A stretch of 64,000 nucleotides of DNA from Methylobacterium sp. Leaf118 (GCF_920984675.1 NZ_CAKLBV010000003.1:92362-156361), one strand, 5' to 3'; counted from the first letter of the stretch, positions 45,591 to 55,831 are shown. Notes: generated by a model not told the origin, from the letters alone. Translations and numbers: made by a program.

Positions 45591-47028
45591 TCCGGGTTCC
45601 GTGCCGGCGGTGGGGGCGGACGAGGGCGCGGCGCGCTTCGTCTCGGGTTCGATCCTGCGCCACGTCGTCGTGATGAGCGGCACCGGCTCGGTCGGGCTGA
45701 TGGCGATCTTCGCTGTCGATCTCCTGTCGCTGTTCTACGTCTCGAAGCTCGGCGACCCGTCCCTCACCGCCGCGGTCGGCTTCGCCTCCATCGTCCAGTT
45801 CTTCGCCATCGCCATCAATATCGGCCTGATGATCGCGGCGGGCGCCCTCGTCTCCCGGGCGATCGGCTCCGGCGATCGGGCCGGCGCGCGGCGGCTCGCC
45901 ACCTCGATCACGATGCACGGCCTCGTCGCCTCGGGGCTTCTCGCCCTCCTCCTGCTCGCGGGGCTCGATCCGCTGCTGCGGGCGATCGGCGCCGAGGGCC
46001 ACACCCTGGAGGTGGCCAAGCGCTACCTCTGGATCAGCCTGCCCTCGAACCTGCTGCTCGGCCCCGGGATGCTGTTCACCGGCCTGCTGCGGGCGGTCGG
46101 TGCCGCCCGCGAGGCAATGTCGGTGACGCTCGGCGGCGCCGTCGTCACGGTGTTCGTCGATCCGCTGCTGATCTTCGCGGCCGGACTCGGCGTCGACGGG
46201 GCGGCGCTCGCGGTCTGCATCGCCCGGGTGACCTTCGTGGCCATCGGCCTGACCTATGTGCGACGCCGCCGCCTGCTCGAAGCGCCGGGCCTCGCCCGCG
46301 TCGTCGCCGACCTGCCCGAAGTGACGCGCATCGCCCTGCCCGCGGTGCTCACCAATCTCGCCCCCTCGGTCGCGAGCGCCTTCGTCGCCCACGCCCTGTC
46401 GGGCTACGGCCCCCAGGCGATCGCGGGCAACGTGGTGATCGAGCGCCTCGCCCCGGTCGCCTTCTGCGGCCTGTTCGCGATGTCGGGCTCGATCGGGCCG
46501 ATCCTCGGCCAGAACTGGGGGGCGGGCCGCTTCGACCGGATGCGGGGCGTGCTGCGGCAGGGGGCGCTGGTAAGCGCGCTCTACATCCTGTCCGTCTGGC
46601 TCCTCCTCGCGCTCGCCCGCGGCCCCCTCGCCCGTGCCTTCGAGTTGACCGGCACCGCCGCCGATCTGTTCGGGTTCTTCTGCCTCGCCAGCGGACCGAT
46701 CTGGTTCTTCAACGGCTTGCTGTTCCTCTCGAACGCCTCGTTCAACAATCTCGGCTTCCCGTTTCTCTCGACGCTGCTCAACTGGGGCCGGGCGACCCTC
46801 GGCACGATGCCGCCGGCCCTCCTCGGCGCGGCGTGGTACGGGCCCCCCGGCGTGATCGCCGGCACCGGCTTCGGCTCCGTGGCCTTCGGCTTGACCGGCC
46901 TCGTCCTCGCCTTCCGCACCATCGGACGGCTGGAACGGCGACGCACCCCCGGGGCGACGCTGGACCCCGAGGTGGCTGCGGCCGGCGAACCGGTGCCGAC
47001 CGCGCCGTCGAGCGGGATGCGGCCCTGA
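45583..47028 (+). CDS. MATE-family efflux transporter
   Basis: 481 residues, starting inside the end of the antiporter gene, so translation is likely coupled. Twelve membrane helices in two MatE halves: SILRHVVVMSGTGSVGLMAIF near the start and IALPAVLTNLAPSVASAFV opening the second half, plus GPILGQNWGAGRFDRM, typical of the family. It exports cationic drugs or metabolites in exchange for Na+ or H+. Substrate unknown. Confidence 0.92.
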   Translation: MPDPGSVPAVGADEGAARFVSGSILRHVVVMSGTGSVGLMAIFAVDLLSLFYVSKLGDPSLTAAVGFASIVQFFAIAINIGLMIAAGALVSRAIGSGDRAGARRLATSITMHGLVASGLLALLLLAGLDPLLRAIGAEGHTLEVAKRYLWISLPSNLLLGPGMLFTGLLRAVGAAREAMSVTLGGAVVTVFVDPLLIFAAGLGVDGAALAVCIARVTFVAIGLTYVRRRRLLEAPGLARVVADLPEVTRIALPAVLTNLAPSVASAFVAHALSGYGPQAIAGNVVIERLAPVAFCGLFAMSGSIGPILGQNWGAGRFDRMRGVLRQGALVSALYILSVWLLLALARGPLARAFELTGTAADLFGFFCLASGPIWFFNGLLFLSNASFNNLGFPFLSTLLNWGRATLGTMPPALLGAAWYGPPGVIAGTGFGSVAFGLTGLVLAFRTIGRLERRRTPGATLDPEVAAAGEPVPTAPSSGMRP

Positions 47029-47286
47029 CCCCGCGGCGGCGCGACAAGCCCGCGCTTTCCATACCGAAATCGCCCCGGAACCCGGGTCATGGCTGGTCAG
47101 TGATCGTCCGATAGGACACAGTTCGGCCGGAGCCCGGCCCGGCGGGCCTCCGGTCAGGATGGACGGCGACCCGCGTCGAGCGCACATCCTGCGGGACGCG
47201 GATGGGTGTCGGTCAGGCCTTCGAAACCCTGGCCGAGTCCGGATGCGGTCGAGTCCGGGCGAAAAGGCGGCGTGAGGCGTCCGGCC

Positions 47287-48087
47287 ATGTACACCATGTT
47301 CGACATCCTGCAGAGTCAGGGCGATGCCAGCGTGAAGGCGTTCGGTCAGCAATTCGGCCTCTCGCCGGAGCAGACCCGCCGCGCGATGGAGGCGCTGCTG
47401 CCGGCCCTCACCATGGGGCTCCAGCGCAATGCGAGCGCCGACCCGATGGGGATCGCGCGCATGTTCGGCCTCGGGACGCCCGCCGGCGCACAGCCGGCGG
47501 ATCTGATGTCCGGCCTGTTCGGCTCGCCGATGCTCGGCCAGGCGGTGATCCAGCAGGCCGCGGCCGCGAGCGGCGTCGGCTCGCAGGCCCTGCGCCAGAT
47601 GCTGCCGATCATGGCCGGCATGATCGTGGCCGGAATCGTCCACCTGATGCTCAACCCGCCCGCGGCCCCCGCAGCCGAGCCGACGCCTGCGCCGCTCGGC
47701 ATGGGTCATCTCTGGACCGATTGGCTGAACGGGCTCTCGGCGATGGCCTCCACCCAGGCCGCGGCCCCGCCGCCGCCGCCCCGGCCCCAGATGCGCAAGG
47801 AGACGCCTCAGGCGCCCCCCGCCGCCGACACCACCAAGGCGTCGATGGAGGTGATCTCGCAGATGCTCCAGACCGGCGCCGAGGTGCAGGAGCAGAACGT
47901 CAAGGCGATGCGGGAGGTGTTCGACGCCTTCTGGAGTCCGCCCAAGGAGGCCGCCAAGACGGAGCCCGCTCCCGCCGCGCCCAAGCCAGGACCATTTTCG
48001 TCGCGCGTCGCGGAGCCGCCCGTCGGACCGGGCCCAGAGACGCCCAGCGCGCCCCCCCCTCGCCGCAAGCCCGCCGGCAAGGCCTGA
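47287..48087 (+). CDS. DUF937-like protein with a Pro-rich tail
   Basis: 266 residues from ATG 47287. The first 120 residues recall DUF937: FDILQSQGDASVKAFGQQFGLSPEQTRRAMEALLPALTMGLQRN, then SQALRQMLPIMAGMIVAGIVHLML with a hydrophobic segment. The middle has a Pro run (PPPPPRP). A helix (VISQMLQTGAEVQEQNVKAM, then FDAFW) and another Pro/Ala tail follow. Related proteins are poorly known. Soluble or loosely membrane-bound. Confidence 0.75.
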   Translation: MYTMFDILQSQGDASVKAFGQQFGLSPEQTRRAMEALLPALTMGLQRNASADPMGIARMFGLGTPAGAQPADLMSGLFGSPMLGQAVIQQAAAASGVGSQALRQMLPIMAGMIVAGIVHLMLNPPAAPAAEPTPAPLGMGHLWTDWLNGLSAMASTQAAAPPPPPRPQMRKETPQAPPAADTTKASMEVISQMLQTGAEVQEQNVKAMREVFDAFWSPPKEAAKTEPAPAAPKPGPFSSRVAEPPVGPGPETPSAPPPRRKPAGKA

Positions 48088-48175
48088 GCCACGCGGACAA
48101 GGGGCCCGACGCGGGGCCCCCGACTCTGTGCCGGTCCGACAGGATCGGGGAAGCCGCGGTGACGGCCCGGCGGCG

Positions 48176-48397
48176 CTACTGCGCGAGGGTGTAGTAACCG
48201 ACGATCGAGTCGAACATGCCCTTCATCGCCGCGCCGAAGACCGACATGCAGGCCACCACCGCGGCCGCCATGATGGCCGTGAGCAGCGAATATTCGATCG
48301 CTGTCGCGCCTTCGGTGTCGTGCCGCAGGCGCGCGGCGGAGGCCCCCAGGCAGCGGATGAGACGGGCAACGGATTCGACGGAAGCAAGCGTTCGCAC
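48176..48397 (-). CDS. Flp-type type IVb pilin
   Basis: 73 residues. A leader (about 1-30) ends at a prepilin site before the conserved EGATAIEYSLLTAIMA, where the Glu at +5 and the hydrophobic helix are diagnostic for Flp pilins. The tail is GMFDSIVGYYTLAQ. It needs a CpaA-like peptidase and a Tad secretion system, which are not in this window. A lone pilin gene. Confidence 0.9.
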   Translation of the reverse strand: MRTLASVESVARLIRCLGASAARLRHDTEGATAIEYSLLTAIMAAAVVACMSVFGAAMKGMFDSIVGYYTLAQ

Positions 48398-48768
48398 GGC
48401 GAATCGTCCCGGACACTGACAGTTCAGCGACGCTACCCTCGCGGGGTTGAGACGACCTTAAGGGAATAGACGACAGGGACCCCAAACGTGGTTCGGTCGC
48501 GTCCGCGCGGGCATTTTCTGACCGCGTTCCGGGGGGGGGTACCCTCGACGCCCGCGGGCCATCGCTCGCCCGAGCCTCGGGCCTCGCGCCGAATCTTGTC
48601 CGGCGCCGCGCGGGCTCATCGGATTTCTCTGATCGCGACGCGTGGCAGCGGAACCCAAGGACATCCGAGGTCACCCTGCCGATGCGCCCGATCGGACGCA
48701 CCGTCGCGGTTCGCTCGTCCTCCCAAGGGAGAGTCGGTGCGAGGCGCCGCCCCGCGCCTCGCCCGGCA
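48398..48768. other. 371-bp stretch without a supported gene
   Basis: Nothing beyond the pilin promoter is expected here. A run of nine G (48532-48540) stands out, followed by TACCC. Frames across it are Arg/Pro-rich shadows. Confidence 0.5.
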
Positions 48769-49071
48769 TCAGGCCTTGCCGGTTTCCTTACGCAGGGCGT
48801 CGATGCGCTTCGAGGCCTCCGCCTTGTCGAGATCGGCCTCGAACGCCTCGGGCGACTTGGCCTGCTCGGACAGGGTCTTGAGGTAGGAGGCCTGGGCGCC
48901 GGTCATCGGCTCTTCGCCCGTCGTCCACTCATCCGGATCCTTGATCCGGTTCGAGGCATCGGTCGGATCGATCTTCGGATTCTCGGGGTCGGACTTGGCA
49001 GCGTCAGACTTGGCGGCGTCGGACTTCGTGGCGCTGGTCTTGCCGGTCATGGAGGCGTCCCGCTTGTTCAT
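48769..49071 (-). CDS. DUF3072-like small protein
   Basis: 100 residues from ATG 49071; ATG 49050 is an alternative. The head is a low-complexity run of SDAAKSDAAKSD. The folded part reads DPDEWTTGEEPMTGAQASYLKTLSEQA, the DUF3072 signature, then EAFEADLDKAEASKRIDALRKETGK, a helix. Proteins of this family often have the SAP-like idea of recognising DNA or lipids, but the role is not established. It follows ilvE on the same strand. Confidence 0.75.
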   Translation of the reverse strand: MNKRDASMTGKTSATKSDAAKSDAAKSDPENPKIDPTDASNRIKDPDEWTTGEEPMTGAQASYLKTLSEQAKSPEAFEADLDKAEASKRIDALRKETGKA

Positions 49072-49142
49072 GGAATGTTCCAGAAACGCGAGGGGCACGA
49101 CAGAGTTCCGGGCGCGGTCACGCGCCCGGACGCGAGTCTTTC

Positions 49143-50030
49143 TCAGGCGGCCTCGGCCCGGGGCTGCACTTCGGCGAGGTAATCGTCCATCAAGGTCCGG
49201 GTCAGCTCGCCCGGGGTGAACCGGTAGGGACCGATCTCCGAAACCGGCGTCACCTCCGCGGCGGAGCCCGTGATGAAGCACTCGGAGAAGCCCGTCAGCT
49301 CCTCCGGACGAATGCGGCGCTCGACCACCCGGAGGCCGCGGCGCTTGGCCAGCTCGATCACCGTCTGCCGCGTGAGGCCGTCGAGGAACCGGTCGGCCAG
49401 GGGGGTGTGGAGCACGCCCGCCTCGATGAAGAACACGTTGGCGCCGGTGCATTCGGCGACGTTGTCCTCCCAGTCGAGCATCAGGGCGTCGGCATAGCCC
49501 TTGTTCTCGGCCCGATGCTTCGAGATCGTGCAGATCATGTAGAGGCCCGCCGCCTTCGACGCTGAGGGCACGGTGCGCGGATCGGGCCGGCGGTAATCGG
49601 CGATGTCGAGGCGGATGCCCTTCATCTTGGTGGCCGGATCGAAGTAGCTCGGCCATTCCCAGGCCGCGATGGCGAGATGGATCGTGTTCGCCTGCGCCGC
49701 CACGCCCATCATCTCGGAGCCGCGCCACGCCACGGGGCGCAGATAGGCTTCGGTGAGGCCGGACACCGCGAGAACCTGGGCCTTGGCGGTCTCGATCTCG
49801 TCGACCGAGTACGGGATCGTGAAGTCGAGGAGCTGCGCCGAGCGGTGCAGGCGCTCGGAATGCGCGCGACTCTTGAAAATCCGCCCGCCATAGGCCCGCT
49901 CGCCCTCGAAGACCGACGAGCCGTAATGGAGGCCGTGGGTCAGCACGTGGATCTTGGCCTCCCGCCACGGCACCATGGCGCCGTCGAACCAGATCGTGCC
50001 CTCGCGCTCGTCGAACGGGATGACGGACAT
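49143..50030 (-). CDS. ilvE: Branched-chain amino acid aminotransferase
   Basis: 295 residues from ATG 50030; a longer frame to 50162 adds an Arg-rich stretch with no support. Class IV PLP fold: WFDGAMVPWREAKIHVLTHGLHYGSSVFEGERAYGG, AYLRPVAWRG, the PLP Lys in PSASKAAGLYM, GYADALMLDWEDNVAECTGANVFF and SEIGPYRFTPG. It makes Leu, Ile and Val from 2-oxo acids. It is divergent from the MarR/two-component operon. Confidence 0.93.
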   Translation of the reverse strand: MSVIPFDEREGTIWFDGAMVPWREAKIHVLTHGLHYGSSVFEGERAYGGRIFKSRAHSERLHRSAQLLDFTIPYSVDEIETAKAQVLAVSGLTEAYLRPVAWRGSEMMGVAAQANTIHLAIAAWEWPSYFDPATKMKGIRLDIADYRRPDPRTVPSASKAAGLYMICTISKHRAENKGYADALMLDWEDNVAECTGANVFFIEAGVLHTPLADRFLDGLTRQTVIELAKRRGLRVVERRIRPEELTGFSECFITGSAAEVTPVSEIGPYRFTPGELTRTLMDDYLAEVQPRAEAA

Positions 50031-50297
50031 TGTCTTCGGGTTTCCTCTGCGCAACGCGCCGCATCTCCGGTTGCGGCGCGGCAAGGTGGGTGGGCGACGA
50101 CGGCGCGCGACCGCCGGGGACGGTCGCTGGCGGCGACGGCCGGACGGGTTGACGGGTAGCAACGAGGCTGAGATATGTCAACAACACTGACTTATCTGCC
50201 GGGATTCGGGTGAGGGCCGGTTCCGCCCCGCGATTCGCCCCCGGGCCGGCCCTGCGCCACCCTCTTCGCCGCCCCCCACGATCGAGGTTCCGACGAC

Positions 50298-50879
50298 GTG
50301 ACCCGCGTGATGACGAGACCCGCCGGGATCGAGGACGAGACCCGTCCGGATCTGCCCCAGGACCTGTCTCAGGAGGTGCCCACGGCTCCGGCCGGCGACA
50401 GCGACGACTTGATCGAACTGCTGTTCTTCGCCTACCGCGACTTCGTCGGCGATCCGGACCGGATCCTGGCGGAATACGGCTTCGGGCGGGCGCATCACCG
50501 GGTGCTGCACTTCGTCGACCGCTATCCCGGCCTCACCATCGCCGAACTCCTCGATATCCTGCGCATCACCAAGCAGAGCCTTAACCGCGTGCTGAAGGAC
50601 CTGATCGATCAGGGCTATGTCGAGCAGCGCACCGGGACCAGCGACCGGCGCCAGCGGCTCCTGTTCTGCACGCCGTCGGGCCGGGCCCTGACGGCCGACC
50701 TCACCCGGGTCCAGGTGCGCCGGGTGGTGCGGGCCGTGGAGGATCCGGCCGGGGACGGCCGCGCGGACCGCGAGGCCCGCATCGCCTCGGCCCAGGGTTT
50801 CCTGATGGCGATGATCGAACCCGGCGACCGCGCGGCCATCCGCCGCCTGATGGCCCGCCGCGCCGCGGGGCGCACCTGA
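50298..50879 (+). CDS. MarR-family transcriptional regulator
   Basis: 193 residues from GTG 50298. The winged HTH reads [35 protein letters not shown], with the wing basic SDRRQRLLF, inside the helical dimer scaffold. It is the first of three genes with start/stop overlaps (MarR, response regulator, kinase), so it probably controls the same pathway. The ligand is unknown. Confidence 0.92.
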   Translation: MTRVMTRPAGIEDETRPDLPQDLSQEVPTAPAGDSDDLIELLFFAYRDFVGDPDRILAEYGFGRAHHRVLHFVDRYPGLTIAELLDILRITKQSLNRVLKDLIDQGYVEQRTGTSDRRQRLLFCTPSGRALTADLTRVQVRRVVRAVEDPAGDGRADREARIASAQGFLMAMIEPGDRAAIRRLMARRAAGRT

Positions 50880-51616
50880 TGTCCGGGTCGATGGCCGGAG
50901 CGGTCCAGAGGGCCCGGGCCGAATTGCCCGACCACGCCCCGCATATCCTGCTCGTCGACGACGACCGGCGGGTGCGCGAACTTCTCTCCCGATTCCTTTC
51001 GGAGCAGGGATTCCGCGTCACCGCCGCCGCGAACGCCGCGGAGGCGCGCCTGCGCGGCCAGTGCTTCCTGTTCGACGCCCTGGTTCTCGACGTGATGATG
51101 CCCGGCGAGAGCGGCTTCGATTATGCCCGCTCGGTGCGGGAGACGTCGCGGGTGCCGATCCTGATGCTGACCGCCCGCTCGAATCCCAACGACCGGGTGA
51201 CGGGGCTGGAGATCGGCGCTGACGATTATCTGCCCAAGCCCTTCGAGCCGCGGGAGCTGATCCTGCGCCTCAACAACATCCTGCGCCGCCACGCCGCCCC
51301 TGCCGAGATGCGCCTGTCCATGGAGGGCGCGGTCAGCTTCGGCCCCTTCACCTTCCGGGCGGATCGGGGCGAGCTGAAGCGCGACGGCGAGAACGTGAAG
51401 ATCACCGAGCGCGAGCGCGAGATCCTGACGATCCTCGGGGCGGCCCGGGGTGGCAATGTCGAGCGCGAGACCCTGGCGGGCAGCGGGGGCTTCGCCGCCG
51501 AGCGCACCATCGACGTGCAGATCAACCGACTGCGCCGCAAGATCGAGCCGGATCCGGCCAATCCGAGCTTCCTCCAGACCGTGCGCGGCATCGGCTACCG
51601 CCTCGTGGTCGATTGA
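50879..51616 (+). CDS. OmpR-family response regulator
   Basis: 245 residues, sharing one base with the MarR stop (TGATG). Receiver: acidic patch LLVDDD, phospho-Asp in [12 protein letters not shown], Thr in MLTARS, Lys in [10 protein letters not shown]. The DNA-binding winged helix follows ([42 protein letters not shown]). It is the partner of the kinase encoded next. Confidence 0.95.
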   Translation: MSGSMAGAVQRARAELPDHAPHILLVDDDRRVRELLSRFLSEQGFRVTAAANAAEARLRGQCFLFDALVLDVMMPGESGFDYARSVRETSRVPILMLTARSNPNDRVTGLEIGADDYLPKPFEPRELILRLNNILRRHAAPAEMRLSMEGAVSFGPFTFRADRGELKRDGENVKITEREREILTILGAARGGNVERETLAGSGGFAAERTIDVQINRLRRKIEPDPANPSFLQTVRGIGYRLVVD

Positions 51617-51624
51617 GGCCGCAC

Positions 51625-53022
51625 ATGCCGGGCCCCGCCTCATCGGCCTCCCGGCGGGCCGGCGCGCTCGGCGTTCCGGTGCGCCGCCTGCACCGGGCCT
51701 GGCGCCGGGTCAGCCGCTGGATCGGCGACGCCCTGCCCAAGGGCCTCTATGCCCGCTCGCTGATCATCATCATTGCCCCGGTCGTCCTGCTGCAATCGGT
51801 GATCGCCTACACCTTCATGGAACGGCACTGGCAACTCGTGACCCGACGCCTCTCGGCGGCCGTCACCTCCGACATCGCGGCTCTCATCGACATCTACGAG
51901 ACCTATCCACAGGACCGGAACGCCGAGACCCTCACCCGCATCGCGAACGAGCGTCTGAACCTCGACCTCGACATCCTGAAGGGCGCCAAGCTGCCGACGC
52001 CGGGCCCGCGGCCGTTCTTCTCGATCCTCGACGAGACGTTGTCCGACGAGATCAGCCGCCAGATCCGGCGCCCCTACTGGATCGACACGGTCGGCCGCTC
52101 GAACCTGATCGAGATCCGCGTGGCGATTCCCGAAGGCGTGATGCGGATCGTCGCCCGGCGCAGCCAGGCCTATGCCTCGAACTCGCACATCTTCCTGGTC
52201 TGGATGACGGGCTCGTCGCTGGTCCTGCTCGGCGTCGCGATCCTGTTCCTGCGCAACCAGATCAAGCCGATCCTGCGGCTTTCCGCCGTGGCCGAGGGGT
52301 TCGGCAAGGGCCGCGACATCGAGTTCAAGCCCCGCGGCGCCCGCGAGGTGCGGCAAGCCGGTCACGCCTTCATCGAGATGAAGCGGCGCATCGAGCGGGC
52401 GATGGAGCAGCGCACCACGATGCTCAACGGGGTGAGCCACGATCTGCGCACCATCCTGACCCGCTTCAAGCTCTCCCTCGAATTCCTGGACAGGACGCCG
52501 GAGCGGGAGGAACTGCGCCGAGACGTGGACGAGATGAGCCGCATGCTCGAGGGCTATCTCGCCTTCGCCCGGGGCGATTCCGCCGAGACCGCCGCCGCGA
52601 CCGACATGCGCGTCATGTTGGAGGACTTGCGCAGCGACGTGGAACGGCTCGGGGCCCACGTGGCCGCGGTCGAGCTCGAAGGACGGCCGATGGTCACGGT
52701 GCGGCCGGACGCCTTCCGGCGCTGCCTGTTCAACCTCGCGGCCAACGCTGCCCGCTACGCCGACACCGTCGCGATCTCCGGCCGGCGGGAGCACCGCGCC
52801 TTCCTGGTCTCCATCGACGACGACGGCCCCGGCATCCCGGCCGAGAGCCGCGAGGAGGTGTTCAAGCCGTTCGTGCGGCTCGACGACGCGCGCCAGGATG
52901 CGGGCGGCTCGGGGCTCGGCCTCTCGATCGCCCGCGACATCGCCCGGGCCCATGGCGGCGACGTGATCCTGCAGGACAGCCCGATGGGGGGCCTGCGCGC
53001 CAGCGTCCGGATTCCCGCCTGA
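51625..53022 (+). CDS. EnvZ-like sensor histidine kinase
   Basis: 465 residues from ATG 51625, with GAGG six bases upstream; a TTG at 51613 overlapping the regulator stop is possible. Two membrane helices (about 38-60 and 186-208) frame a periplasmic sensor of about 125 residues. Then come HAMP, the phospho-acceptor His in GVSHDLRTILTRFKL, N-box LFNLAANAARYA, G1 DDDGPGIP and G2 GGSGLGLSIARDI. With the OmpR-type regulator it forms an envelope-sensing system. Confidence 0.94.
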   Translation: MPGPASSASRRAGALGVPVRRLHRAWRRVSRWIGDALPKGLYARSLIIIIAPVVLLQSVIAYTFMERHWQLVTRRLSAAVTSDIAALIDIYETYPQDRNAETLTRIANERLNLDLDILKGAKLPTPGPRPFFSILDETLSDEISRQIRRPYWIDTVGRSNLIEIRVAIPEGVMRIVARRSQAYASNSHIFLVWMTGSSLVLLGVAILFLRNQIKPILRLSAVAEGFGKGRDIEFKPRGAREVRQAGHAFIEMKRRIERAMEQRTTMLNGVSHDLRTILTRFKLSLEFLDRTPEREELRRDVDEMSRMLEGYLAFARGDSAETAAATDMRVMLEDLRSDVERLGAHVAAVELEGRPMVTVRPDAFRRCLFNLAANAARYADTVAISGRREHRAFLVSIDDDGPGIPAESREEVFKPFVRLDDARQDAGGSGLGLSIARDIARAHGGDVILQDSPMGGLRASVRIPA

Positions 53023-53143
53023 GGGAGGATGCGCGAAAATTCCGGTCCGGCGGAGTTTCCTCCCGGCAAAGGCCGGTGTTAAGACCGCTTCGCTTTTCCC
53101 GATCGCGGGCCGTGCCGTGCCCCGACCAACGCGAGTGACGTGA

Positions 53144-53329
53144 ATGAACCCGCTGGTGCCGCTCTCGGTCCTTCTGCTCCTGCCGATCGGCGCCGTGCTC
53201 GCCGTGCTGTTCACCGATACCGGCATCGAGCCGCTACTATTCAAGCACGCGGTGGTGACCTTCGCGATCCTGTTCGTCGTCGGCGGCGCGATCTCGTTTG
53301 CCGCGAGCCGTCTGGCCGAGCGCTCATAA
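53144..53329 (+). CDS. 61-residue membrane protein with two spans
   Basis: From ATG 53144. Two membrane helices (LVPLSVLLLLPIGAVLAVLF and HAVVTFAILFVVGGAISFAA) are joined by a short polar loop (TDTGIEPLLFK) and end in ASRLAERS. Composition is typical of small inner-membrane proteins. No family known. Confidence 0.6.
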   Translation: MNPLVPLSVLLLLPIGAVLAVLFTDTGIEPLLFKHAVVTFAILFVVGGAISFAASRLAERS

Positions 53330-53369
53330 GGTCGCTCGCCGCGCCTGCGGGGAGACCGCGGGGGCCACG

Positions 53370-54515
53370 CTGAGGACCGTCCCCGCCTTCGGCCGGATCG
53401 GCGAGGAGAGCGCCTTCGCCGTCCTCGCTCGCGCCAGCGCGCTGACCGCGCAGGGACGCGACATCGTCAATCTCGGCATCGGCCAGCCGACGCCGCCCCG
53501 CATCGTCGAAGCGGGATCCGGGCCCTGCGCGACGGCCATCACGGCGATACGCCGGCCGTCGGCATCCTCCCCTTGCGCCAGGCGGTCACCCGGGACATCC
53601 GCGGTCTCGCCGGACTCGGGTCTGGTCGTGCCCCAGGCGGCAAGGTCACGCTGTTCAAGGCGATCCTGATGCTGGGCGAGCCCGGCGTCGAGATTCTGGA
53701 TCCCGATCCGGGCTTTCCCATTGATCGCTCGATGATCGCGTTCACCGGAGCGACCCCGGTGTCGGTGCCGATCCCCGAGGCGAACGAGTTGCGTTCTCGG
53801 CGCAGGAGACCCTCGTCACCGGGCGCACCCGCCTGCTCATCCTCAACTCACCGGCCAACCCGACCGGGGGTGTGACGCCGGAGGCGGAGATCGCGGCGCT
53901 CGTGGCCGGGCCGTCCGCCCATCCGCAGGTGGCGATCCTCTCCGACGAGATCGACGGGACGATGACCGATGACGGCGCGGCGCATGTCTCGCGGTTGCAC
54001 GATCCGAAGATCCGCGACCGGCTGATCGACCGCGACGGCGCCTCCAAGACTGACGCGATGACGGGCGGGCGGCTCGGCGGGTCGGTCTGGCCCGAGCCGT
54101 TCTAGGAGGCGGCGCGCGAACTCTCGGTCATCGCCCATTCCTGCGTGAACGCAGCCACCCAATGGGCCGGCGTCGCGGCGCCGGACGGGCCGCAGGATTG
54201 CGTGACCGAGATGGTCGCCGCGCTCGACCGCCGCCGCCGGCTCGTGGTCGAGGGGCCGAACGGCCTGCCCGACGTGTCGTGCGTCACGCCCATGGGCGCC
54301 TTCTACGCCTTCCCCAATATTGCCCCAACCGGCTGGACCGCGATGGCCCTCGCCGCCGCGCTCCTTGATCAGGCGGGCGTTGCGGTGCTCGGCGGGCCGG
54401 ATTTCGGCCTCCCTGGAGAGGGCTACCTCCGCCTGTCCTATGCCAACCGCCCGAGGCCACCGCGCGGGCGCTGGAGCGGAGCGGGACCTTCCTTCGGGAG
54501 ACGCACCCGGCCTGA
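53370..54515 (+). pseudogene. Decayed class I/II pyridoxal-phosphate aminotransferase
   Basis: Pieces of one aminotransferase occur in order in different frames: RTVPAFGRIGEESAFAVLAR and GRDIVNLGIGQP; then LRQAVTRDIRGLAGLG, GGKVTLFKAILMLGEPGVEI; then LILNSPANPTGGVTPEAEIA, VAILSDEID; the PLP-Lys region around DGASKTDAMTGGRLG; then after an in-frame TAG (54103-54105) EAARELSVIAHSCVNAATQWAG, VTPMGAFYAFPN and GEGYLRLSYAN. The start codon is CTG where ATG is expected. At least three frameshifts and one nonsense codon make it non-functional. The remnant ends where the 109-bp repeat begins. Confidence 0.85.
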
Positions 54516-54621
54516 TACGGGCTCCGCTCGATCAAAGCGGAGCCCGTATCAGGCAAGCCCGCGCGGCGTTTGAGCGAAGCCCAAATCCGCCATTCCGAAG
54601 GGATCAACCGGATTGGGTATG
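54513..54621 (+). repeat. 109-bp intergenic repeat, copy A (inverted relative to copy B at 58548)
   Basis: The reverse complement of this segment matches 58548-58656 over its whole length with few changes. It starts with a hairpin: TGATACGGGCTCCGCT (54513-54528) pairs with AGCGGAGCCCGTATCA (54536-54551). The rest reads through GCAAGCCCGCGCGGCG and GATTTGGGCTTCGCT (reverse strand). Such elements are probably spread through the genome as small non-autonomous repeats. Confidence 0.85.
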
Positions 54622-54835
54622 AGGCGTGCTCGAAGGGCGAGGGCCCGAGGCCACGCGACAGATTTCATCCGGGCCGCGGTCGCATCTCGGAAGACCTGCC
54701 TCCGATCCAGGCAGTGCGGGACAATCTCGGCCTTTCTCGATTTTTCATGCATCCCATTCCCGGGGTCGGACGTTACAGGGCCATGCTTCGCTGTGCCTGG
54801 ATCGCGGCGAACGTCACCAAGACGGAGATGCACGA

Positions 54836-55249
54836 ATGAAGATCACGACCCTTCTGGCCGCCTCGGCGTTCGCTCTCGCGCTGCCGATGGCCGCCCAGGC
54901 CCAGGGCACCCTGCGCGGTGCCGAGCGCGGCGCCCAGGACGGTGCGGACGCCGCCGGCCCGGTCGGTGCGATCGTCGGTGGCGCGGTCGGCGCGGCCACG
55001 GGCACGATCGGCGGCATCCTCGGCGTCGAGGATCGTCCCCGCTTCCGGTCCTATGTCCGCGAGCGCAACGTCCGCTCCTACGACTATGACGGGCGCGTCG
55101 CGGTCGGCTCCGAACTGCCGAGCTCCGGCGTCACCTATTACGACGTGCCCGGCGATTACAGCGTCGCGCGCGGCACCCGCTACACCGTGGTGAACGATCG
55201 CCCGGTCCTCGTCGACGGCCGTCGCCGCATCATCGAAGTGATCGAGTAA
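54836..55249 (+). CDS. Exported DUF1236-like protein
   Basis: 137 residues from ATG 54836. Signal peptide MKITTLLAASAFALALPMAAQAQ. A Gly/Ala-rich segment (GAIVGGAVGAATGTIGGI) that could sit in a membrane precedes the DUF1236-type part: VAVGSELPSSGVTYYDVPGDY and YTVVNDRPVLVDGRRRIIEVIE. The family is common in alphaproteobacteria, periplasmic or outer-envelope, role unknown. Confidence 0.8.
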   Translation: MKITTLLAASAFALALPMAAQAQGTLRGAERGAQDGADAAGPVGAIVGGAVGAATGTIGGILGVEDRPRFRSYVRERNVRSYDYDGRVAVGSELPSSGVTYYDVPGDYSVARGTRYTVVNDRPVLVDGRRRIIEVIE

Positions 55250-55535
55250 TCGAACGCCTCGCCGGTCCCGGCCCCTGGTCGGGACCGGCGCATGCGGCGC
55301 GCCGAGCGCTCGGGATCGCGTGCGTTTCTTCCCAATCGTGACCGTTCCCGGCCGAGCTGTCGGCAGTCGTGACCCCGGCCCCGGTGCCCCGCACCGGGGC
55401 CGTCGTCGTAGCACGGCCCCCCGAAGGACAATGTTTCCCGTTCAGGGGGCATGGGGCGTTCAATCCGCACGCAACGCATTGTCCCGATCGGTCGTTGATG
55501 GTGTCGATTGTCGCACATATCAGCAGGTCAGGACC

Positions 55536-55826
55536 ATGAACCGGCCCGATCCCCCGAACGATGAGCCCCCCCTGCCGGAATCGGTTCGCGACCACCTCGG
55601 CCACGAGCTGCGCGGCGTCTACACTGTGACCCAGCCGGAGCCGCGCTTTCTCGGCGACGAGCCCGAGATCCCCACCCCGTTCGAGCCGCAGATCCGCCGC
55701 CTGGAGACCCGGCTGAAGACCCACGAGGAAGGCACCGAGGCCGTCGAGCAGGCCCTCGACCGCATCCTCGACGCCTTCGGGGTCGTCCCCGACAAGGCCG
55801 GGGAGAAGGACCGGTCGAGCGGTTGA
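55536..55826 (+). CDS. Small acidic helical protein
   Basis: 96 residues from ATG 55536. Pro-rich head (NRPDPPNDEPPLPES), then a helix-forming tail with a coiled-coil look (IRRLETRLKTHEEGTEAVEQALDRIL). No membrane segment. It is convergent with mscL, five bases from its stop. Unknown family. Confidence 0.55.
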   Translation: MNRPDPPNDEPPLPESVRDHLGHELRGVYTVTQPEPRFLGDEPEIPTPFEPQIRRLETRLKTHEEGTEAVEQALDRILDAFGVVPDKAGEKDRSSG

Positions 55827-55831
55827 GGCCG

